In this document: one piece after another, positions 7,972 to 16,319 of the stretch
Layout: each line of letters opens with the position of its first letter
Position numbering within the stretch: position 1 is the first letter of the stretch
Source of the DNA: Blastomonas sp. SL216
Lineage (GTDB): Bacteria; Pseudomonadota; Alphaproteobacteria; Sphingomonadales; Sphingomonadaceae
Length of the DNA: 64,000 bases
Reading direction: 5' to 3'
Assembly: GCA_026625625.1 (NCBI GenBank)
Contig: CP113055.1
Location: forward strand, 312,501-376,500
Notes under the pieces: generated by a model
What the model was told of the DNA's origin: nothing
Database searches by the model: none
The model's input: only the letters and a program-made list of their open reading frames with translations
Made by a program: the position numbers and the translations under genes

Positions 7972-9327
7972 ATGGCCGTTACCGATCACGTAGATTTGCC
8001 GACCTTCATGGAAGGCGTGAAAAAGCGCAACCCGCACCAGCCGGAATTCGTCCAGGCCGTGCAGGAAGTCGCCGAAGACATTTTCGATTTCATGGCAGAC
8101 AAGGAGCAGTACCACTCGCAGCAGATCCTGCGGCGTATTGCCGAGCCTGATCGGGTTGTCTCGTTCCGCGTCTGCTGGGAGGACGATAACGGCAATATCC
8201 GCGTGCAGCGCGGCTGGCGCGTGCAGAACAACAACGCCATCGGCCCGTACAAGGGCGGCATCCGCTTTCACCCCTCGGTGACCGAATCGGTGCTGAAGTT
8301 CCTGGCCTTCGAACAGACCTTCAAGAACGCGCTCACCGGCCTGCCCATGGGCGGCGGCAAGGGCGGATCGAACTTCAACCCCAAGGGCAAGAGCACGCGC
8401 GAGATCATGCGCTTCTGCCAGAGCTTCATGACCGAGCTGTATCGCCATATCGGCGCAGACGTCGATGTGCCCGCGGGCGATATCGGTGTGGGTGGCCGCG
8501 AGATCGGCTATATGTTCGGCCAGTACAAGCGCATCACCAACCAGTTCACCGGCGTGCTGACCGGCAAGGGCCTCGAATGGGGCGGCTCGCTGATCCGCAC
8601 CGAGGCAACCGGCTATGGCGCGGTCTATTTCCTCGCCAACATGCTGGCGCACAAGGGCGATGACCTGGTCGGCAAGACCGCCGTCATTTCGGGCTCCGGC
8701 AACGTTGCAACCCATGCAGCGGAAAAGATCGTGCAACTGGGCGGCAAGGTGCTCACGCTGTCCGATTCGGGCGGCTTCATCCACGATCCCGACGGCATCA
8801 CGCAGGAGAAGATCAACTGGGTGAAGGACCTCAAGAACGTGCGGCGCGGTCGCATCGAGGAATATGTCGCCCAATATCCCAATGCCAGCTTCACCGCCGG
8901 CAAGACGCCCTGGGGCGTGCCGTGCGACGTCGCCTTGCCCTGTGCCACGCAGAACGAGCTGCTGGGCGAGGATGCCAAGATGCTGGTCGCCAATGGCTGC
9001 ATCGCGGTGGCCGAAGGGGCCAATATGCCGACCGATCTTGACGGTGTGCATATCTTCAAGGCGGCCAAGATCCTCTATGCGCCGGGCAAGGCGTCCAATG
9101 CTGGCGGCGTTGCGGTTTCGGGCCTTGAAATGAGCCAGAATTCCGAACGTCGCGCCTGGAAGGAAGACGAGCTGCAGCAGATGCTCAAGGACATCATGAT
9201 GGGCATCCACAACAGCTGCCTGACGCATGGCGACCAGGGCGGTGGCTATGTCGATTATGTGAAGGGCGCCAACATCGCCGGCTTCAAGAAAGTCGCCGAT
9301 GCCATGCTCGCCTTTGGCGTAGTCTGA
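7972..9327 (+). CDS. gdhA: NADP-type glutamate dehydrogenase
   Basis: The hexameric enzyme makes glutamate from 2-oxoglutarate and ammonium with NADPH, giving ATP-free ammonium assimilation. The 451-residue length suits the ~50-kDa family. GPYKGGIRFHP begins at residue 91, the catalytic lysine region PMGGGKGG lies at 125-132, and the cofactor domain has GSGNVATHAAEK. An AAGGGGGGAC ribosome-binding site precedes the ATG at 7972. It is monocistronic, with a 247-bp upstream region lacking other genes and a downstream break before the rimB/rimK pair. Confidence 0.95.
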   Translation: MAVTDHVDLPTFMEGVKKRNPHQPEFVQAVQEVAEDIFDFMADKEQYHSQQILRRIAEPDRVVSFRVCWEDDNGNIRVQRGWRVQNNNAIGPYKGGIRFHPSVTESVLKFLAFEQTFKNALTGLPMGGGKGGSNFNPKGKSTREIMRFCQSFMTELYRHIGADVDVPAGDIGVGGREIGYMFGQYKRITNQFTGVLTGKGLEWGGSLIRTEATGYGAVYFLANMLAHKGDDLVGKTAVISGSGNVATHAAEKIVQLGGKVLTLSDSGGFIHDPDGITQEKINWVKDLKNVRRGRIEEYVAQYPNASFTAGKTPWGVPCDVALPCATQNELLGEDAKMLVANGCIAVAEGANMPTDLDGVHIFKAAKILYAPGKASNAGGVAVSGLEMSQNSERRAWKEDELQQMLKDIMMGIHNSCLTHGDQGGGYVDYVKGANIAGFKKVADAMLAFGVV

Positions 9328-9411
9328 GACAATGCGGGGGGCGGCGGGCAGGACGAACTGCTCGCCGCAACCCTGTTGCATTGTTGCCGTTGCCTGCTAA
9401 CGGGCGCGGCG

Positions 9412-9882
9412 ATGGCCCGGTCTTCCCGCACCCCACGAGCAGACCGGCAACCGATTGATATCGGCTGGGTCGAATGCGTCGACCTGCCTGATCTGGGCCT
9501 TTCGAAGATCAAGGCCAAGATCGACACTGGCGCTGCCACCTCTTCCATCCACGCAACGCGGGTCAACCCCGTGACGATCGACGGCAAGCTGTTCGTCGAA
9601 TTCTGGTTCCGCGCGCATCGCGGGGAACCGGCGCGTAAATATCGCGCGCCGGGCGTGGAGCAGCGCCGGGTCAAGAGCTCGAACGGCGCGATCGAACTGC
9701 GCTATGTCATAGAAACGACGATGATCCTTGGTAGCGTGCGCTGGAAGGGGCACATGACCTTGGCCAATCGCAACACCATGAACTTCCCCATATTGATTGG
9801 CCGCCGAGCGCTGCGGCGCGGTTTCCGCGTCGACTGCATGCGCAAATGGACGCTCGGCCCGCCAGAGGAAACCGACAGATGA
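9412..9882 (+). CDS. RimB-like retropepsin-fold protease (Zn_protease / ATP-dependent zinc protease family)
   Basis: The product matches the PF05618 family (annotated as 'ATP-dependent zinc protease' but with a retropepsin-like fold), linked to RimK. The Asp-Thr-Gly triad is at residues 38-40 ([15 protein letters not shown]), and the family ending [16 protein letters not shown] is present. I use the ATG at 9412 (156 residues); an upstream frame extension lacks conservation. The next gene, rimK, begins 10 bp downstream, so the two form an operon. RimK adds glutamates to the C-terminus of ribosomal protein S6, and RimB-type proteases remove or trim them. The role is inferred from this pairing. 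Confidence 0.85.
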   Translation: MARSSRTPRADRQPIDIGWVECVDLPDLGLSKIKAKIDTGAATSSIHATRVNPVTIDGKLFVEFWFRAHRGEPARKYRAPGVEQRRVKSSNGAIELRYVIETTMILGSVRWKGHMTLANRNTMNFPILIGRRALRRGFRVDCMRKWTLGPPEETDR

Positions 9883-9892
9883 AGTACCCCCG

Positions 9893-10798
9893 ATGAAAAT
9901 CGCGATGCTGGCGCGAAACCCCAATCTCTATTCGCATGTCCGCCTGTGCGAGGCTGCGAAGGCGAGGGGGCATGAAATCGACATTCTCAACACGCTGCGC
10001 GTGACGCTGAACGTCACCTCGCACCGGCCCGGCGCGCAATATCATGGCGAGCCGATCGCGCATTATGACGCGGTGATCCCGCGTATCGGTGCGTCGATCA
10101 CGCAATATGGCCTGGCCGTGCTGCGCCAGTTCGAGATGATGGGCGTGTGGCCGCTCAATGAAAGCGTCGCCATCGGGCGTTCGCGCGACAAGCTGCGCTC
10201 GATGCAGATCTTTGCCAAGCATGGCCTGGGCCTGCCGGTGACGGCCTTTGCCCATGACCCCAAGCAGACCGATGAGGTGCTGAAGATCGTCGGCGGCGCA
10301 CCGGTTGTCATCAAGCTGCTGGAAGGCACGCAGGGCATCGGCGTGGTGCTGGGCGAGACCGAGAAATCGGCCAAATCGGTGATCGAGGCGTTTCGCGGTG
10401 CGAACGTCAACATCCTGGTGCAGGAGTTCATCAAGGAGGCCGATGGCAGCGACATCCGCATCTTCGTGATCGGCGGCAAGGTGGTGGCATCGATGATGCG
10501 CACCGGGGCCAAGGGCGATTTCCGCTCCAACCTGCATCGCGGCGGCAGCGCCAAGGCGATCAAGATCACGCCCGAAGAGCGCTCCACCGCGGTCCGTGCG
10601 GCCAAGGTCATGGGGCTGAATGTCGCAGGCGTCGATATCCTGCGCTCCAATCACGGGCCGGTGATCATGGAGGTGAACAGCTCGCCCGGGCTGGAGGGCA
10701 TTGAAAATGCCACCGGCAAGGACATTGCCGGCATGATCATCGATTTCCTCGCCGCCAACCGCCAGGCGGGCAAGACCAAGACCAAAGGCAAGGGCTGA
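9893..10798 (+). CDS. rimK: Ribosomal protein S6 glutamate ligase, ATP-grasp RimK
   Basis: RimK-type ligases use ATP to add glutamate residues to S6, modulating translation. The start at 9893 ([20 protein letters not shown]) gives 301 residues, typical for RimK. The ATP-grasp signatures are visible: INTLRVTL-like N-domain, [17 protein letters not shown] (the ATP lid), the metal-binding [14 protein letters not shown], and the final [14 protein letters not shown]. The neighbour on the 5' side is the RimB-like protease. Alternative substrate specificities (LysX, other ATP-grasp ligases) cannot be excluded, but the RimB pairing supports S6. Confidence 0.9.
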   Translation: MKIAMLARNPNLYSHVRLCEAAKARGHEIDILNTLRVTLNVTSHRPGAQYHGEPIAHYDAVIPRIGASITQYGLAVLRQFEMMGVWPLNESVAIGRSRDKLRSMQIFAKHGLGLPVTAFAHDPKQTDEVLKIVGGAPVVIKLLEGTQGIGVVLGETEKSAKSVIEAFRGANVNILVQEFIKEADGSDIRIFVIGGKVVASMMRTGAKGDFRSNLHRGGSAKAIKITPEERSTAVRAAKVMGLNVAGVDILRSNHGPVIMEVNSSPGLEGIENATGKDIAGMIIDFLAANRQAGKTKTKGKG

Positions 10799-10821
10799 TC
10801 GGAAAGCTGGGGCGGGGGGCC

Positions 10822-11346
10822 TCAGCCCAGCATCCCTGCTCCCAGCAACAGCAGCAGCTTGACGTCGACGCCACAGCCCTCGGCGCGCTTGGTGGCGATG
10901 AACGCCTCCAGATCGGCCAGCGGCACGATATGGACGGTGATATCCTCGCCCTCGACGCCGCCGCCCTCATGAACGCGTTCCAGATCGTGCGCCCGCATCA
11001 GATGGAAGGATTCGCTGACCATGCCGGGCGAGGAATAGAACTCGCCCAGATTCTCGATCCGTCTGGGCCGAAAGCCGGTTTCCTCTTCAAGTTCGCGCGC
11101 AGCAGCCCGTTCGGGCGCTTCACCCTGCGTTTCGTCGCCGACCAGCCCTGCGGGAAGCTCGATGCAGTTGCGGCCCAAAGGCATGCGAAACTGCTCGACC
11201 AGCACCACCGATCCATCCTGCACGGCCAGGATGACCGCCGCGCTGATGCCGCGGCTGCGCGAGACATATTCCCATTTGCCCCGCGTCTTGGCGGTGATGA
11301 AGCGGCCCTGCCAGGCGATTTCCTCGGGTTCTTTCAGGGATTCCAT
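10822..11346 (-). CDS. NUDIX hydrolase, ADP-sugar pyrophosphatase type
   Basis: The NUDIX box is clear in the middle: GDETQGEAPERAAARELEEETGF fits G-x5-E-x7-REUxEExGU when read in order. The N-terminal strand region and the following ENLGEFYSSPGMVSESFHLM (loop typical of ADP-ribose pyrophosphatases) suggest an ADP-ribose or ADP-sugar substrate. The ATG at 11346 is preceded by a weak binding site; a TTG nine bases upstream has an AGGAG in better position and may be the true start (177 instead of 174 residues). It converges on rimK (23-bp gap). Confidence 0.85.
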   Translation of the reverse strand: MESLKEPEEIAWQGRFITAKTRGKWEYVSRSRGISAAVILAVQDGSVVLVEQFRMPLGRNCIELPAGLVGDETQGEAPERAAARELEEETGFRPRRIENLGEFYSSPGMVSESFHLMRAHDLERVHEGGGVEGEDITVHIVPLADLEAFIATKRAEGCGVDVKLLLLLGAGMLG

Positions 11347-11451
11347 TGCGGTCAAAGCGATTGTGCTCCTGATGCCGTCATTCCCGTGGACGCGGGAGCC
11401 CCGCCTCTGCGGAGGTGACGAGGGAAGGACCGAAGAGTGAGCGCCCCGCCT

Positions 11452-12144
11452 TCAAAGCTCGATCAACCGGTCAGGCAGTTCGTTGGGGTTGTCGTCGCTC
11501 TTGGGGAAATGCTCGGCCAGCACCTTGCCGACATCGCGGACAGCCGCCGCCATGCCTTCGCCAGCACGGCCTGCGCGCAGCTCGGCTATCATGTCGGCCA
11601 TGGCTTCGCCCCAGACATCGGGGCTGACCTTGGCCGCGATGGCGCTGTCGGCGACGATTTCGGCCCGGTGTTCGGCCATGGAAAGGTAGATCAGCACGCC
11701 CGTCAGCCCGCGCGTGCGCTTTTCCGCGCTTACCCGGAACAGGTTGATCGCCCGCTGCCGCACGCGCGCGCGTTTCACCGCGCTGGGGGTCAGCGCCAGC
11801 CGGACCAGCTTCCACCCGACAATCAGATGGACCAGCCCGAACTTGGCGGCGAGCGCCAGCATGATCAGCGTCAGATATTCGCTGGCGGTATAGACATGCT
11901 CCCAGCCACCAGTGGCCTGGGCCAGCAGCGCTTCGAACCATTCGGGGAAAACCGCGATACAGGCGAGCGCGAGGAACATCACCGCGACCGCCCAATAGAT
12001 CGGCGTCTCGCGATAATCATCCGAGTGTCCGGCGATGACCGTGACGATCTCGCCATCGGTCTGCTTCTCCGCCTCCGCCACGGCTGCGGTGACGATGCAA
12101 TGCTCGTCGGGACTGATGCTTTCGACCTTGGCCATGTTTACCAT
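11452..12144 (-). CDS. TPM-domain membrane protein
   Basis: The 230-residue product begins with the TPM (YgcG-type) phosphatase-fold domain (about residues 8-45, with TAAVAEAEKQTDGEIVTVIA), interrupted by two transmembrane stretches (about 50-70 and 85-115), and continues with a C-terminal segment containing TRGLTGVLIYLSMAEHRAEI typical of the family. The DIS-like start overlaps the end of the neighbouring TPM gene by 7 bp, so they form an operon. TPM-domain proteins sit at membranes and have been linked to photosystem repair in plants; bacterial function is not settled. Confidence 0.8.
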   Translation of the reverse strand: MVNMAKVESISPDEHCIVTAAVAEAEKQTDGEIVTVIAGHSDDYRETPIYWAVAVMFLALACIAVFPEWFEALLAQATGGWEHVYTASEYLTLIMLALAAKFGLVHLIVGWKLVRLALTPSAVKRARVRQRAINLFRVSAEKRTRGLTGVLIYLSMAEHRAEIVADSAIAAKVSPDVWGEAMADMIAELRAGRAGEGMAAAVRDVGKVLAEHFPKSDDNPNELPDRLIEL

Positions 12145-12977
12145 CCCCCTGACGAGCCGCCGCCGCCGAAGCTGCCGCCGCCACCGCCAAAGCCGCCACC
12201 GCCACCAAAGCCGCCGCCACCGCCGCCCCAGGAAGAGCCCGAAGACGCGCCCCAGGTGGTGATGCCGCCGATGCCCGATCCGCGATACCGGCTGCCCTTG
12301 CCGCGCATGCCGTGGAGCATCGGAATGACGAAGAAGAAGAAAATGATGATCGCCCAGAAGATGAACAGGCCGATGCCGTCGCCGTCATCGGCCTTGCGCG
12401 ATTCCTCTTCGACTTTCGATGCATAGGCGCGCGCTTCCTCTTCGGGCAGCGTCAGCTGGGTGATGATCGCATCGGTTCCCGCCGCGATGCCGCCGGGCAT
12501 GTCCTTGTCGCGAAAGCGTGGCAGAATGTCCTGCTGGATGATCTGGCTGGACAGGGCATCGGTCAGCACACCTTCCAGGCCATAGCCGACCTCGATCCGC
12601 ACCTTGCGGTCATTGGGCGCCACGATCAGCAGCGCGCCATTGTCCTTTTCCAGCGAGCCCTTTTCCGCCTGGCCGATGCCCCATTTGCGGCCGAGCTGAT
12701 AGCCATATTCCTCGATCTCATAGCCCTGCAGATCGGGCAGCGTGACGACGACTAGCTGGCGCGTCGACTGCTTTTCCAGTGTCTCCAGCTTGGCGGTCAA
12801 GGCCGCTTCCTGCGCGGGATCGAGCAGATTGGCGGAATCGACGACCCGGCCCGTCAGCTTGGGAAAGGTCTGGGCGAATGCGGTGCCATGCGCAGCCGCG
12901 ACCAGCAGCAGCGTTACCGCCAGCCACTGGCCGAGCCACGATTTCAGGCCACCCGCAGGAGCGGTGAGGCGTGTCAC
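12138..12977 (-). CDS. Exported YgcG-family TPM-domain protein with glycine-rich C-terminus
   Basis: A signal peptide (about residues 1-35, ending AHGTAFAQ) is followed by the TPM domain: FPKLTGRVVDSANLLD opens the domain and IEVGYGLEGVLTDALSS closes it. A transmembrane helix near residue 210-230 (GLFIFWAIIIFFFFVIP) follows, then a glycine-rich tail with repeated GGGGFGGGGG units. Start is GTG at 12977, giving a GTGA overlap with the LemA stop. The order lemA-TPM-TPM is a recurring set in Gram-negative bacteria. The activity is not known. Confidence 0.85.
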   Translation of the reverse strand: MTRLTAPAGGLKSWLGQWLAVTLLLVAAAHGTAFAQTFPKLTGRVVDSANLLDPAQEAALTAKLETLEKQSTRQLVVVTLPDLQGYEIEEYGYQLGRKWGIGQAEKGSLEKDNGALLIVAPNDRKVRIEVGYGLEGVLTDALSSQIIQQDILPRFRDKDMPGGIAAGTDAIITQLTLPEEEARAYASKVEEESRKADDGDGIGLFIFWAIIIFFFFVIPMLHGMRGKGSRYRGSGIGGITTWGASSGSSWGGGGGGFGGGGGFGGGGGSFGGGGSSGGW

Positions 12978-13564
12978 TTGCCGAAATCGACCTTGGGAGC
13001 CTCCTCGGCGCCTTGGGTCGTGGCCTTGAACGGCACCATCGGCTTGGCACCATGGATCAGGTTCGCGCCGATCGAATCGGGAAAGGTGCGGATGGTGGTG
13101 TTATATTCGCGCACCGCCTCGTTATAGTCGCGACGCGCCACCGAAATGCGGTTCTCGGTGCCTTCGAGCTGGCTCATCAGCGTCGTGAAATTCTGCTGGC
13201 TCTGCAGCTGCGGATAGGCTTCGACCACGGTGCGCAGCTGGCCCAGCGCCTGGGTGAGCTGGTTTTGCGCCTGGCTGAACTTCTCGAAGGTTTCCGGATC
13301 GGACAGATCTTCGGTGGTGATGTTGATTGCCGTCGCGTTGGCGCGCGCCTGGGTCACCTGGGTCAGGATCTTCTCTTCCGATGCCGCCCCGGCCTTCACC
13401 GTCGACACCAGATTGGGGACCAGATCGGCACGGCGCTGATACTGGTTTTCCACATCCGCCCATTTCGCCTTGGCGTTTTCTTCCGCCGTGGGGACCGAGT
13501 TGATGCCGCACGCAGTAAGCGACAGCGCTGCCACCAGGGGCAGGGCATAACGGGTGATACGCAT
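12974..13564 (-). CDS. lemA: LemA family lipoprotein-like protein
   Basis: LemA-family proteins have one membrane anchor and a long helical coiled domain. Here residues 1-19 form a lipoprotein signal with an LTAC lipobox, and the rest is the LemA core, including VENQYQRRADLVPNLVSTVK and YPQLQSQQNFTTLMSQLEGTENRI. The 196-residue size is usual. The stop overlaps the next gene's GTG by 4 bp, so lemA is the first gene of the lemA-TPM-TPM operon. Function is unknown although homologues are reported to be needed for envelope integrity in some species. Confidence 0.88.
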   Translation of the reverse strand: MRITRYALPLVAALSLTACGINSVPTAEENAKAKWADVENQYQRRADLVPNLVSTVKAGAASEEKILTQVTQARANATAINITTEDLSDPETFEKFSQAQNQLTQALGQLRTVVEAYPQLQSQQNFTTLMSQLEGTENRISVARRDYNEAVREYNTTIRTFPDSIGANLIHGAKPMVPFKATTQGAEEAPKVDFGK

Positions 13565-13724
13565 AGTCAGTAATTCCCTCCGATTGATAACGCGCGACCG
13601 TTATATCGTGTTAATACGGCAAGGCTGCAAGGGCATGTTTTACATGTTGCCCTCGCAAGGCGCTCGACATCTCCACGTCGGTTGGGATTATAGGGCCATC
13701 TGCTGACAGCAAAAGGGGAAAGAC

Positions 13725-14150
13725 GTGCTTCAGGAATTCAAGGCGTTCATCGCGCGCGGCAATGTGCTCGATCTGGCGGTTGCGGTGATCATCGGCGCGG
13801 CCTTCGCCACCATCACCACCTCATTGACCGAAGACATCATCATGCCGGTGGTCGGCGCGCTTTTCGGGGGGGCAGACTTTTCCAGCTATTTCATCATGCT
13901 GGGCCCGGTGCCTGAAACCTATGCCGGATCGCTTAGCGATTATGCCGCGCTCAAGAAGGCAGGGGTGCCGCTGCTCGGCTATGGCCAATTCATCACCGTG
14001 ATCATCAATTTCGTGATCCTGGCCTTCATCATCTTCCTCATCGTGCGCACCGCGAACAAGCTGCTCAAGAAGCCGGAGGAACCGGCTGCGCCGTCTGGCC
14101 CGAGCGAAGTCGAGCTGCTCGCGGAAATCCGCGATCTGCTGAAGAAGTGA
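13725..14150 (+). CDS. mscL: Large-conductance mechanosensitive channel MscL
   Basis: MscL is a homopentameric inner-membrane channel that opens under high tension to release solutes during osmotic downshock. The 141-residue product has both transmembrane helices (about 15-45 and 80-105) and the hallmark opening [20 protein letters not shown]. The start is GTG at 13725, preceded by AAAAGGGGAAAG. The C-terminal helix ([14 protein letters not shown]) is normal. It is followed by a palindrome-rich spacer and then the tmRNA gene. Confidence 0.95.
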   Translation: MLQEFKAFIARGNVLDLAVAVIIGAAFATITTSLTEDIIMPVVGALFGGADFSSYFIMLGPVPETYAGSLSDYAALKKAGVPLLGYGQFITVIINFVILAFIIFLIVRTANKLLKKPEEPAAPSGPSEVELLAEIRDLLKK

Positions 14151-14159
14151 CCGCATTCT

Positions 14160-14275
14160 CCCCTCCCGCGCGCGGGAGGGGTGGACGGAGCGCAGCGACG
14201 GACGGGGTGGGGTAGGCGTTCGACCGGTGGACGCCCCCACCCCGGCCTTCGGCCACCCCTCCCCGCGGGGAGGGG
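14160..14275. repeat. tandem perfect palindromes downstream of mscL
   Basis: Two palindromes flank an inner spacer: CCCCTCCCGCG (14160-14170) with CGCGGGAGGGG (14171-14181), and CCCCTCCCCG (14256-14265) with CGGGGAGGGG (14266-14275). Both are exact inverted repeats with no loop. Only mscL is upstream, so terminator or mRNA-stability roles are possible, but they also resemble the dispersed palindromes elsewhere in this window. Confidence 0.7.
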
Positions 14276-14344
14276 AAAGAGCAGCACCGAAATTCTTGCC
14301 CGCTCACTTCCCATTCACCAAAGCATCGCTATATACGCCTCTGC

Positions 14345-14685
14345 CGGCTCGTCCGGCTATGACGATAAACTGCGGCGTGCAATAGGCACAGCGGACCCGG
14401 GGGCGGTACCCGGCGGCTCCACCATGATCCTCGCGCAGGCGGGGCTTTTGATGGGGCCGAACTAGGATCGACGTGTGTTGAAAGACGTTGTTTTCGTCCG
14501 GGCTGAGTAACCCGTTAAAGGCTCAAACACGATAAGTGCCAATGACAATGACGCACTCGCCCTCGCTGCATAATTCAGCGGCCTAACGGCCAAGAAATAT
14601 CTAGCAAGAGCGCGGTTGAACCCACCGGGCAACAGAAGCGGAGTTCAGCGGTTTGGAGAGCACCGGGCAACAGAAGCTCTCCACT
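14345..14685 (+). ncRNA. ssrA: tmRNA, circularly permuted two-piece type
   Basis: Two pieces can be recognised. The acceptor piece has a T arm (CCGGG 14397-14401, 7-base loop, CCCGG 14409-14413) and the 3' acceptor strand CGGCTCC at 14414-14420 followed by ACCA, ending at 14424. After a ~28-base spacer the coding piece starts at 14453 with GGGGCCG, which pairs with CGGCTCC (one G-U). The tag reading frame at 14538-14573 is GCC AAT GAC AAT GAC GCA CTC GCC CTC GCT GCA TAA, encoding ANDNDALALAA. The gene's outer ends are approximate. tmRNA rescues ribosomes stalled on damaged mRNA, tagging the product for proteolysis. Confidence 0.93.
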
Positions 14686-14696
14686 TTCCCATCATA

Positions 14697-14924
14697 TCAT
14701 TCCGGCCCGTAAGCCTTCTGGTAATCGATCGCGTCGAGCATCTTGGCGCCGGCCATGAACACCGCGCCGGTGCAGGCCACAAACAGCAGCCAGCCGCCAT
14801 AGCCGGGATATTGATCGAGATAGAGCTTGCCGCGTTCGCAGGCGCCCAGGGCCAGGGCATAGGTGATCAGATACACTTCGAACTTGGTCTTGATGATGAA
14901 CAGGCGGCGTATCTTCTCAAACAT
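14697..14924 (-). CDS. Small conserved membrane protein next to tmRNA
   Basis: A 75-residue protein starting MFEKIRRLFIIKTKFEVYLI, with a basic N-terminus and two hydrophobic stretches (about 15-32 and 45-60), so a small inner-membrane protein. A GGGGGAAGAG binding site precedes the ATG at 14924, supporting expression. Codon use and frame are like its neighbours. No named domain is recognised; its convergent position beside the tmRNA gene is the only context clue. Confidence 0.6.
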   Translation of the reverse strand: MFEKIRRLFIIKTKFEVYLITYALALGACERGKLYLDQYPGYGGWLLFVACTGAVFMAGAKMLDAIDYQKAYGPE

Positions 14925-15014
14925 GGCTCTTCCCCCGCAAGCCCTGTGCCAAGGGCGGTTTTCTGCGGAACAGGATAGTTAAGAAAGGGTTAAACTGTAA
15001 AGCCTGCCGACAGG

Positions 15015-16265
15015 TCATCCCAGCGCTTCGAGGTCCAGGGCCGACAGCAGCGCCGCGCGCGCCGTGCGGACGGTGTCTGCAAGAGCGGGATCGGCCAGCG
15101 CATCGGGTGCGATGCTCTCCGGCCAATATTCGGCGATGATGCGTTCGGCCAGGTCGAGCCGTTCGGGCGTGGCGATGAAGCGCGGGTCGACGGTGGCAGG
15201 ATCGGCGACGACGCGGAGCCTGAGGCACGCGGGGCCGCCGCCATTGGCCATGGACTGGCGGACATCGACCGGCACCAGCTTTCGGATCGGGCCATTGCCG
15301 GCGACCATCGCCTCCAGCCAGCCCCATACGGTGGGCACGGCTTGCGCCTCGCTCGGCAGCACCAGCGCCTGACCGCCACCGGGCAGGCTGACCAGCTGGG
15401 CATTGAACAGATAGCTCTTGATCGCATCGGCGAGCGAGACCGCGCTGGCCGGCACCTCGACGATCTGGAGCGGCGGGAAGGCGGCGCGGATGGCGGCATA
15501 AGCGGCTTCGCGGTCCTCGAACGCCTGTTCATGCGTAAACAGCACCGTTTCATTGGCGACCGCGACGACATCATTGTGGAATGCGCCCGCGGCGATCGCG
15601 GTCTCGCTCTGCTGGATGAACAATGTGCGCTCGGGGGCAAGTCCGTGCCGCCTGGCGATCGCCTTGCCTGCCTCGATATGCTGGCGGGCGGGGAAGCGGC
15701 CACCCGCCTTGCCATAGACGAAAATCTCGACGCCGGGCGCGCCATGGCCATCGCACAGCCGCATATGGTTGGCCGCGCCCTCATCGCCGAACGGGGCAGG
15801 CACGGGGCCGTGCACCGCGAAATGCCGCTGGTCGGCAAAGGCGATCTGCAACTGGGCCAGCGTCCCGGTCCATTCATGGCTGCGGTGCGGCATGGTCATG
15901 AGGTTGGCGATCGTGAGGTGGCAGCGGCCATCACGGGTGTCCGGGGCAGGCGAGACGGTGGCCGCATTGGCCGCCCACATCGATGAGGCGGAAAAGCTGG
16001 CGGCGCGCAGATGCGGTTCGGCGCTCGCCATGTCGGTCGCCAAGCGGTCAAGCCAGCCGATATTGGGCCGGTCGAGCGGCATGAAGAAACCCTGCGGCAG
16101 GCCCAGCGCCAGGTTTGCGCGCATTTTGGCGATGCCCTGCAGCGCCGCCGCGCGCGGCGCGCTCACCGATCCGGCATTGTTGGCCGAGGCGATATTGCCG
16201 AGGCTGAGCCCCGCATAATTATGGCTGGGGCCGATGATTCCGTCGAAATTGATTTCGGTGAGCAT
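15015..16265 (-). CDS. astB: N-succinylarginine dihydrolase
   Basis: AstB hydrolyses N2-succinylarginine to succinylornithine, CO2 and two ammonia in the arginine succinyltransferase pathway. The 416-residue product begins INFDGIIGPSHNYAGLSLGN, the family hallmark, and carries conserved HNDVVAVANETVLF and GGGPACLRLR. E. coli AstB is somewhat longer (447), but the whole core is present. It is the downstream gene of astA with a 54-bp gap that contains a small palindrome at 16288-16308. No astC, astD or astE is seen nearby. Confidence 0.93.
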   Translation of the reverse strand: MLTEINFDGIIGPSHNYAGLSLGNIASANNAGSVSAPRAAALQGIAKMRANLALGLPQGFFMPLDRPNIGWLDRLATDMASAEPHLRAASFSASSMWAANAATVSPAPDTRDGRCHLTIANLMTMPHRSHEWTGTLAQLQIAFADQRHFAVHGPVPAPFGDEGAANHMRLCDGHGAPGVEIFVYGKAGGRFPARQHIEAGKAIARRHGLAPERTLFIQQSETAIAAGAFHNDVVAVANETVLFTHEQAFEDREAAYAAIRAAFPPLQIVEVPASAVSLADAIKSYLFNAQLVSLPGGGQALVLPSEAQAVPTVWGWLEAMVAGNGPIRKLVPVDVRQSMANGGGPACLRLRVVADPATVDPRFIATPERLDLAERIIAEYWPESIAPDALADPALADTVRTARAALLSALDLEALG

Positions 16266-16287
16266 CTCTCGTCCTGTTTTTCTTTTT

Positions 16288-16308
16288 CCTCTCCCTTCAA
16301 GGGAGAGG
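16288..16308. repeat. palindrome between astA and astB
   Basis: CCTCTCCCT and AGGGAGAGG form a 9-bp stem around 3 bases in the gap between astA and astB. It is of the same sequence family as the element at 3757 and 26645. Confidence 0.6.
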
Positions 16309-16319
16309 GGTTTTCGGTG

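Noticed and set aside
12160-12230. CCGCC/CACCGCC-type tandem repeats
   Set aside because: They are the antisense of the glycine-rich tail of the TPM-domain gene, a coding repeat rather than a separate element.
14160-14275. A CRISPR array or tandem repeat array
   Set aside because: Only two palindromes with different sequence and no equal-length spacers; no CRISPR array was seen anywhere in the window.
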